Shown here piece by piece: positions 5,479-11,233 of a stretch of 11,233 nucleotides of DNA (positions are counted from its first letter, which is position 1; each line of letters opens with the position of its first letter). The notes beneath the pieces are model-generated. The model searched no databases. It worked only from the letters and a program-made list of their open reading frames with translations, and was not told the origin of the DNA. The translations under genes were made by a program, and so were the position numbers. The DNA is from an uncultured Selenomonadaceae bacterium (GTDB lineage Bacteria; Bacillota; Negativicutes; Selenomonadales; Selenomonadaceae). The stretch covers positions 1-11,233 of the forward strand of contig CAJOFG010000013.1 in NCBI GenBank assembly GCA_905233965.1, given 5' to 3'.

Positions 5479-8292
5479 TCAATCGTCCGTTATCAATTCT
5501 TCAAGAGTTTTATACATATGCTCCGGCTCCACCGGTTTTGCGAGGTGGGCATTCATTCCGGCTTGCAACGAGCGTTGAACATCTTCATCGAAGGCGTTCG
5601 CGGTCATTGCGATGATCGGAATTTTTTTTGCGTCCGGGCGGGGCAGTGCGCGAATTTTTTTCGTCGCCTGCAGTCCGTCGGTAACCGGCATTCTCACGTC
5701 CATTAAAATTGCGTCGTAATAATTTTCCGGCGAATCGTTGAACATTTGAACGGCAATTTCTCCGTTCTCCGCGTGTTCCGCTTTCATTCCGCGCATATCG
5801 AGGAGCATTAACATTATTTCCACGTTCACCGGCATATCTTCCGCAACCAAAATTCTTCGCCCGGTCAATTCGGCTTTCTTCTTCCCGAAATTTTGTTTCC
5901 TCATCAGCGACTGCCGAAATTCGTACATAACGTCGGACGCTTTGAGAGGTTTTGACATGAAACTGTCAACGCCGGCATCGCGTGCCTCATTCTCCACGTC
6001 GAACCAATCGTAAGCCGTCAAAATTACGACGGACGTATCTTTCCCGATAATTTTTCGCATTTCGCGGGTAACTTCGATTCCGTCCTTGTCCGGCATTTTC
6101 CAATCGACCAAAATTAAATTGTATTCCTGCCGCCGGGCGTGACGAAGTTTAATCATCTCAATCGCCGCTTTCCCGGTTTCCGCGAAGTCTGCGGAAATTC
6201 CGACGCTTGAAAGAGTTCGCCGGGCATTTTCGCCGTCAACTTTTTCATCGTCGATAATCAGGACGGAAAAATCTTCGGCGCGAAAGTCCGTGTCATTTTT
6301 CATCACACGTTCGGAAACTTTCAGCGGTATGTCAATCGTGAAAGTCGAGCCGACATTTTTTTCGGAGTTGACGTAAATCGAACCGTTCATCATTTCAACA
6401 ATATTTTTCGTTATGGCAAGACCCAGACCGGAGCCGCCGTAGCCGGAAGTCGTCGTCGCATCTTCCTGACTGAACGGCTCAAAAATTTTTTCGAGATATT
6501 CTTTGCTCATTCCGATACCGGTATCTTTGATAACGAAACGGAAATTTGAATGGGCATCGTAGCCGGCGTTACATTCGACGGAGAAGAAAATTTTTCCGCC
6601 GGGATTCGTGAACTTAACCGCATTGCCCAAAATATTTATCAGCACCTGTTTTAATTTCGTATCGTCGCCGATGTAGTAACTTTCGATATTTCCTTTTTGG
6701 TTGCACCGGAAAGTTAATTCTCTTTCCCGGCATTGACTTTCGATAACGGTTTTTATCTGCTCCAAAAATTCGTCGAAGGAAAATTCTTCATGTTTCAAAG
6801 TCATGCGTCCGCTTTCAATCCGGGTCATGTCCAGAATATCGTTAATCAAAGTCAAAAGGTAACGGGCACTGTCTCCGATTTTTTCCAGATAATTTTTCAT
6901 GGTGTCCGTCAAATCTTTTTCGTGCAGCGCGATGTTGTCCAAGCCGATAATCGCATTCATCGGTGTGCGGATTTCGTGACTCATGCGGGAAAGGAAAGCT
7001 GTTTTCGCGACGCTTGCCTGCCGGGCCTCCGTCAAAGCTTCTTTTAATTGTTTGTTCTGCTCAATCTGCCGACTTTGAATTTTCGTCGTGTCACTTTTCA
7101 GCAGAATGAAAAAATCTGCCCGGTGACCGATTGTGTAAAAGTCGAAACGCTTATAATAAATTTCCTCGCCGATTTTGCAAGTTATGTTGACTATGTACGG
7201 CTCTTTGCGGTGAATATTTTCGGTTATCGTTTCGGGTTTCAAAGCGTCCTTCATTTGTTGAACCGCGTCATCGTCACCGAACAAAACCGGGTAAACCTGA
7301 TTTTGCAAATAGTCGTTATAAATTCCGTTGCGCGTCGTCGGAAAAATATTTCCCTTGTTGATTGAATTTGCATCGCCGATAATGACTCCGTATTTTCCGT
7401 CGGCAAGATAGGAGACCATATCGAATTGCCGCGCAAGAATTTTGTCGAGGAGTGCGCCCTCAACTTTTTCCTTGTTCGCCTCACGCTCCGAAATAAAAAT
7501 TATCACGTTGCCGGTCATGGGGTGCCGGGTTATCGCGACGGAAAATTTGACGTAGCAGAAACGTCCGCTCTTTCGCCGGGAAAAAGCATACATCGATAAA
7601 CTTGTTCTGCCGCGAAGATAGTTAATCATCAAATTTGCGCTGTCGAACATCTCCAAAAATTTTTCCTGCTCCTCCGACACGGGATAATTTTTTGCGCGGC
7701 GTTCAATCAATTCCGGGTAGGGAAGTTCAAGCGAATCGGTTTCATACAAATCTTTTCCGCTGAGATATTCGATTTTGTTTTTCGTCAAATTTATCCGGAA
7801 CATTCCCAAAGTTTTTTCGTCATTCCGATAAAAACTGTGTCCGATTGACATATAGGTTGCGTGAAGTCGTTCGGCGTAAATTTTTGAGTCGGTAACGTTG
7901 GTGTAATTGCAATAAACATATTCGCCGTCCGGCTCGTCAAAAAAAGTGTACCAGACTTGCGTCCAAATATGTTTTCCGCGATAAGTCGTGTGTCTTATTG
8001 TCAAACATCGTGCGCCGTCCTCCGCCCGTCGTCTTTGTAACATTTCTTCGACGGCGGGACGATCTGCCGGGTAAATCGTAAACATGAACCCGTTGCCGGA
8101 CATGAAACGTAAAATTTCTTTTTCCGGACATTCAATCAGCGCGGCGAATGCTTTTGAAGTGAACACGACCTGATAATTTTTCGGTTCGATTTTTTTCAGC
8201 AAAACGCCGGGACATTCCATTCGTCTGATCGAATCGAAAAAAACTCTTTGCTCCGACCGGTTGCCGCGTACGGAATTGTCTGACTTTGCCAT
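5479..8292 (-). CDS. Soluble hybrid sensor histidine kinase (PAS-like sensors, HisKA, HATPase, REC, REC)
   Basis: The protein has 937 residues and no signal peptide, membrane segment or HAMP, so it should sense a cytoplasmic signal. Residues about 20-135 are PAS-like (IYPADRPAVEEML, then YVYCNYTNVTD). Two more sensor-like blocks lie at about 150-270 and 285-400, with a short coiled coil at 402-430. The kinase core has H439 in FLSRMSHEIRTPMNAIIG, N box with N557, G1 DTGIG (590-594) and G2 GSGLGLAI (620-627). The first REC (about 675-795) has D681/D682, D730, T759 and K781. The second (about 812-932) has E818/D819, D865, T897 and K919. All key residues are present, so kinase activity is expected. 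There is no Hpt domain, so phosphate would leave through a separate Hpt protein or end on the REC domains. ATG 8290-8292 is preceded by GGGAG (complement of 8304-8308) at 11 bases. The neighbouring cyclase regulator is a plausible partner, by position only. Confidence 0.93.
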   Translation of the reverse strand: MAKSDNSVRGNRSEQRVFFDSIRRMECPGVLLKKIEPKNYQVVFTSKAFAALIECPEKEILRFMSGNGFMFTIYPADRPAVEEMLQRRRAEDGARCLTIRHTTYRGKHIWTQVWYTFFDEPDGEYVYCNYTNVTDSKIYAERLHATYMSIGHSFYRNDEKTLGMFRINLTKNKIEYLSGKDLYETDSLELPYPELIERRAKNYPVSEEQEKFLEMFDSANLMINYLRGRTSLSMYAFSRRKSGRFCYVKFSVAITRHPMTGNVIIFISEREANKEKVEGALLDKILARQFDMVSYLADGKYGVIIGDANSINKGNIFPTTRNGIYNDYLQNQVYPVLFGDDDAVQQMKDALKPETITENIHRKEPYIVNITCKIGEEIYYKRFDFYTIGHRADFFILLKSDTTKIQSRQIEQNKQLKEALTEARQASVAKTAFLSRMSHEIRTPMNAIIGLDNIALHEKDLTDTMKNYLEKIGDSARYLLTLINDILDMTRIESGRMTLKHEEFSFDEFLEQIKTVIESQCRERELTFRCNQKGNIESYYIGDDTKLKQVLINILGNAVKFTNPGGKIFFSVECNAGYDAHSNFRFVIKDTGIGMSKEYLEKIFEPFSQEDATTTSGYGGSGLGLAITKNIVEMMNGSIYVNSEKNVGSTFTIDIPLKVSERVMKNDTDFRAEDFSVLIIDDEKVDGENARRTLSSVGISADFAETGKAAIEMIKLRHARRQEYNLILVDWKMPDKDGIEVTREMRKIIGKDTSVVILTAYDWFDVENEARDAGVDSFMSKPLKASDVMYEFRQSLMRKQNFGKKKAELTGRRILVAEDMPVNVEIMLMLLDMRGMKAEHAENGEIAVQMFNDSPENYYDAILMDVRMPVTDGLQATKKIRALPRPDAKKIPIIAMTANAFDEDVQRSLQAGMNAHLAKPVEPEHMYKTLEELITDD

Positions 8293-8325
8293 GAAAAATC
8301 ACACTCCCGAAAAAGTTTTTGGAAT

Positions 8326-8353
8326 ATTATACCGGTTTCGGCGAAAATGTGCA
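8326..8353 (-). promoter_or_regulatory. Probable promoter of the hybrid kinase gene
   Basis: On the minus strand a perfect TATAAT (complement of 8326-8331) is preceded at 16 bases by TGCACA (complement of 8348-8353), which matches four of six -35 positions. The start would fall near 8319, giving a leader of about 26 bases. Confidence 0.5.
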
Positions 8354-8438
8354 TTGAAAAAATTTTCCCGGAAAAATATCGGCGTGCGTTTGTTTTTCCA
8401 AAATCGCCATAAATTCAATCACAACGGAATAAAATTTT

Positions 8439-8467
8439 TTGACAATTTTTCTGCAGGAAAATATTAC
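8439..8467 (+). promoter_or_regulatory. Probable promoter of the secreted zincin gene
   Basis: A perfect TTGACA (8439-8444) is followed after 17 bases by TATTAC (8462-8467), a 4/6 match. The start would be near 8474. A GCAGGAA motif overlaps the spacer and -10. A 14-bp palindrome, GAAAAAATTTTTTC (8491-8504), lies between the start point and the ribosome binding site and could bend DNA or bind a regulator. Confidence 0.5.
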
Positions 8468-8484
8468 TTCGCATTGAAAAAAAT
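8453..8484 (+). repeat. GCAGGAA...TTGAA-AAAAT intergenic motif, copy 2
   Basis: It begins GCAGGAAAATATTAC and ends with TTGAAAAAAAT, resembling 3870-3911 and 11205-11233. Here it overlaps the proposed -10 of the zincin promoter. Confidence 0.3.
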
Positions 8485-8521
8485 CCGGGAGAAAAAATTT
8501 TTTCGGGGGAGGAATTTTTTA

Positions 8522-11110
8522 ATGAAGAAAAAATCTTTGATCTTGTCCGCGCTGGCTCTGGGATTTTCTCTGTTCGGTTTCCGCGCCGACGCCATGGAAA
8601 ATTTTATTATCGACGGCAACGACGGCAAAAAAATTTTCGACGTACAATATTACGGCGTGTCGGACAGGACAGACAATCTCGAAAATTTTTTCCTTGCCGG
8701 CGACGAAGGTTTTCGCGCTCTGAATTATGATTTGCAAAAAGATATTAAACTCGGCTTGAATAACGCTTTCAAACTTTGGGCTGAAATTTTGTCGCCCGGC
8801 ATAAATATTTCTCACCCCGTTCAATATTTTGTCGGCACTTACGACAAAGAAAATGCCGATGCAAGTTCCGTGTCGCTCATTGACGGAAACGATGTCCGCA
8901 ATCCGAATTTGTTCCGCGAAATGTTGCAAAACGGCAGAAATTTGAAAACCGTGTCCGATTTGACGAATGACGCGCAACTTGACGGACTCAACAAGGGCGA
9001 AGTTGCATTCGGGTTTATCAGAATCGGCGAAGACCTCGGAATAAACGAAGGCGACGGAAAATTCGGCTGGGTAAACAATTCCTATTACGTTCACCCGGTC
9101 GCACAGTCGATGAGGAATATTGAAATTACTCCGATAATGTTTCACGAAATCGGACACAGCTTGGGATTTTTGACCGGCAGGGATGAAAATCCGCTCGGCT
9201 TGACAATTTTTGACGATGACGGAGTCGAACACAAGCTTTTGGTTTTCACCGACGACGCGGACAATCCGGATTCTTTCACCGCTCATTTGCGCGATCAATT
9301 CGGGAAAAAATCTGCCGGCGGTATGTGGATTTTGCCGCAAAGTCTTTTTGAGTCGGAAAACTTCCGAAAAGTTTACATCGAAAATTCCGGCGGAGAAACT
9401 TTGCGCCCGGAAAAAGTTTTTGTCGTCGAAGATTCAAAGCAGGATTATGAAGTCAAGCGCAACGGAAAAGTTTATCTCTACTTTGAAGGCGAAAATGTTA
9501 CCGACGCGCTGGACGGAAAAACTTTCACACGCGGCGACGGGCAACAAATTTCCGGCGTTCCGATAAATCTTTGGGAGAATTGGCAGCCGGAATTTTCTCA
9601 CTCCGATCTGGCGCGTTCGATGATGAGCCATCACAATTATCGTTCGTACAACAGTTTTATGGAAGCGGAGCTTGCGATTATGCAAGACATCGGATATAAA
9701 ATCGACCGAAAAAATTTTTACGGCAAGTCAATTTACCGGGACAACGTAAATTTTGTGAACCGACAAAATTTTACCGCACGGCAGGACGGACAATATATCG
9801 ACGGCTACAATTATTCGACGTTGGGTGTAGGCTTGCACGTTTACGGCTCGAACAACACTGTAGTTCAGCGCGCAAACATTTTGACGAAGGGTTACGCCGG
9901 AGTCGGAATACGCATTGACGGCTTGAGAGATAAAATTACTCTGGACAAAGATTTTGAAATTCACGCCGACGGTGAATACGGCATGGGAATTTTGGTTGCC
10001 TACGGGAAAAATCACGAAATAAATGTTGACGGCGTTGTGACTGCCGACGGTTCTCACGGCGACGCTCTCCACTTTGAGTTCGGCGCAAATTCGATGGGAG
10101 CGAATACCGAATATCGCGGCTCGTTCATTCGTTACGTCCGCCAACTTTCCGACGGGCAACCGGCGATTGTCAGAAATATCGGTTTGAACGAAATTATTAC
10201 CGGCGATGAAGATTTCAGTTTCACGGACTTGAACGGCGGCGATTTGAATGGCGCGATGGTTGACAACGTGAACATAACCGGAAAACTTTCAGCCGACGCG
10301 AACAACGAAGGACGCGCAATTTATATCGCCGAAGAATCTTTCGTCCGGAACATAAACATAAATCCGGGCGCGGAGATTGACGGACATATTGCATCGGCTT
10401 GGAAAAAATTTAATGCCGAAGCTTACGGAATTTTTGACAAGGAAACGAAACTTACTTACCGCGAAGAAGTTCTCGACAAGGACGGCAACCCGGTTTACGA
10501 TTCCAAAGGCAACAAAAAGAAAAAACAAAATAACGCCGTTGCCGAACCGCTCGTCATTCAGTACGACGGCAAAAATTATTTGTACCACGCATACATTCCG
10601 GACTTGGTGACGAATTTAAATTTCAACGCCGACATGAAATTTTCAAAAGAAATTTTCGGCGATGACAATATGAAGTTGAACGTGAACGGCGGCAATTTAA
10701 ATCTGACCGGCAGTGAAATAAATGTTGTCGGCGTAAAAGTTGCAAACGGTGCGAAAGTTACCGACGGAAAATTTACCGTCAACAACATGACGGAAAAAAT
10801 TGCCGAAGGATTTACCGACGAGGACACCGGAAAATTTTTCAATCACGGCACGATTTTTGCGGAAAGTGAGGACTTGACGATAAACGGCGATTTGATTTCC
10901 GACGGGACTTTGCAAGTTCAAAGCGGCAAAAAAATTATCGTCAACGGCACGGCAAATTTGACGAACGCGACGATTGAAATTATCGGTGCGGAAAAAAATA
11001 TTCCGGTAAAAGTTTTGACTGCCGAAAAAATTTTCGGTGACAATATAAAACTGCCGGCCGGCTCCCGAATTGAAATTGCCGGCAACGATTTGGTTCTGAC
11101 TCTCGAATAA
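8522..11110 (+). CDS. Secreted HExxH zincin metalloprotease with beta-helix-like stalk (autotransporter-passenger-like, no barrel)
   Basis: The product has 862 residues. Residues 1-24 form a signal peptide: MKKK, a hydrophobic core, then ending ADA before MEN. Residues about 25-395 look like a zinc-protease domain: FHEIGHSLGF gives zinc ligands H208 and H212 with catalytic E209. SHSDLARSMMSHH (359-371) resembles a distant third-His plus Met-turn arrangement, and EAELAIMQDIGY (381-392) resembles the end of metzincin-type domains. Residues about 400-620 and 690-862 are rich in G, N, D and alternating hydrophobics, with repeats such as GVGLHVYG, GVGIRIDG and GMGILVAYG about 25 residues apart, as in a right-handed beta-helix. 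A lysine-rich insertion (KGNKKKK) lies at about 662-668. The chain ends DLVLTLE, with no autotransporter barrel, LPXTG or SLH segment visible. GGGGGAGG (8505-8512) lies 9 bases before ATG 8522, so an upstream in-frame ATG at 8261 is unlikely to be used. The substrate is unknown. Confidence 0.85.
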   Translation: MKKKSLILSALALGFSLFGFRADAMENFIIDGNDGKKIFDVQYYGVSDRTDNLENFFLAGDEGFRALNYDLQKDIKLGLNNAFKLWAEILSPGINISHPVQYFVGTYDKENADASSVSLIDGNDVRNPNLFREMLQNGRNLKTVSDLTNDAQLDGLNKGEVAFGFIRIGEDLGINEGDGKFGWVNNSYYVHPVAQSMRNIEITPIMFHEIGHSLGFLTGRDENPLGLTIFDDDGVEHKLLVFTDDADNPDSFTAHLRDQFGKKSAGGMWILPQSLFESENFRKVYIENSGGETLRPEKVFVVEDSKQDYEVKRNGKVYLYFEGENVTDALDGKTFTRGDGQQISGVPINLWENWQPEFSHSDLARSMMSHHNYRSYNSFMEAELAIMQDIGYKIDRKNFYGKSIYRDNVNFVNRQNFTARQDGQYIDGYNYSTLGVGLHVYGSNNTVVQRANILTKGYAGVGIRIDGLRDKITLDKDFEIHADGEYGMGILVAYGKNHEINVDGVVTADGSHGDALHFEFGANSMGANTEYRGSFIRYVRQLSDGQPAIVRNIGLNEIITGDEDFSFTDLNGGDLNGAMVDNVNITGKLSADANNEGRAIYIAEESFVRNININPGAEIDGHIASAWKKFNAEAYGIFDKETKLTYREEVLDKDGNPVYDSKGNKKKKQNNAVAEPLVIQYDGKNYLYHAYIPDLVTNLNFNADMKFSKEIFGDDNMKLNVNGGNLNLTGSEINVVGVKVANGAKVTDGKFTVNNMTEKIAEGFTDEDTGKFFNHGTIFAESEDLTINGDLISDGTLQVQSGKKIIVNGTANLTNATIEIIGAEKNIPVKVLTAEKIFGDNIKLPAGSRIEIAGNDLVLTLE

Positions 11111-11233
11111 AATTTCGTTGTCAAATTTTTTTCGTAGGGCGTGTTGGTAAAGTAAGAATGTGCGACGTGACGTGGAATTTTTTCGTCCGACGAGGAAAAA
11201 TTTCGCAGGAATATCGTACATATTTCAAGAAAT
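11111..11233. other. Right-hand 123 bases, no gene seen
   Basis: No convincing coding frame or intrinsic terminator follows the zincin stop. The stretch contains an inverted repeat, AATTTTT (11176-11182) with AAAAATT (11196-11202) around TCGTCCGACGA, whose T and A arms are the wrong way round for a terminator, and then a third GCAGGAA-type motif at the window edge. Confidence 0.5.
11205..11233 (+). repeat. GCAGGAA...TTCAA-GAAAT intergenic motif, copy 3
   Basis: It begins GCAGGAATATCGTACA and ends TTCAAGAAAT, closely matching the two ends of the copy at 3870-3911 with a shorter middle. It may continue past the window. Confidence 0.35.

Noticed and set aside
8363..8375. TTTTCC-C-GGAAAA dyad in the divergent promoter region
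   Set aside because: It could be an operator, but these words are very common in this AT-run-rich sequence, so chance is the simpler explanation.
8261..8521. In-frame upstream extension of the zincin from an ATG at 8261
   Set aside because: It would overlap the kinase start and both promoters, lacks a ribosome binding site, and would bury the signal peptide 87 residues inside the protein.
11176..11202. AT-rich inverted repeat after the zincin gene
   Set aside because: The arms run T then A, opposite to a terminator, and only three bases of T follow.

Overview
The window looks like chromosomal DNA from a diderm Firmicute, probably of the Negativicutes (Selenomonadales-like). This is an inference. 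It rests on strong AGGAGG-type ribosome binding sites, TTGACA/TATAAT promoters, Firmicute-type families (U32-DUF3656 protein, AGCS symporter, YnbB-family lyase), and a secreted beta-helical protein resembling the passenger of an outer-membrane autotransporter. Runs of AAAAATTTT alternate with GC-rich codons throughout. No rRNA, tRNA, CRISPR array or intact transposon is visible.

Layout: (1) Bases 1-1041 hold the 3' part of a U32 peptidase-family gene that enters from the left. (2) A strong promoter at 1086-1115 drives a two-gene unit: an AGCS sodium:amino-acid symporter (1182-2567) and, 10 bp later, a PLP-dependent YnbB/methionine gamma-lyase-family protein (2578-3795). An intrinsic terminator follows at 3806-3841. 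(3) A 359-bp intergenic region (3796-4154) is unusually rich in signals. It holds a hairpin resembling the right end of an IS200/IS605 element, a promoter followed within about 15 bases by a second intrinsic terminator, and two tandem extended -10 promoters. (4) A response regulator with REC, GGDEF and a second, degenerate GGDEF-like domain (4155-5465) faces a 937-residue soluble hybrid histidine kinase with PAS-like, HisKA, HATPase, REC and REC regions (5479-8292, minus strand). Their ends are 13 bp apart. (5) A divergent intergenic region (8293-8521) carries a promoter for each flanking gene. It leads to an 862-residue secreted protein (8522-11110) with a signal peptide, an HExxH zincin domain and a long beta-helix-like stalk but no visible beta-barrel. 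(6) The last 123 bases hold no gene.

How the genes may work together: the symporter and the PLP enzyme look co-transcribed and may share amino-acid metabolism. The kinase and the diguanylate cyclase regulator are adjacent and could form a signalling pair controlling cyclic di-GMP, but no Hpt domain is present to link them. The surface protease next to them is a possible output, without direct evidence. The least explained items are the second GGDEF-like domain, which has lost catalytic residues but keeps an I-site, and the signal cluster upstream of that gene.
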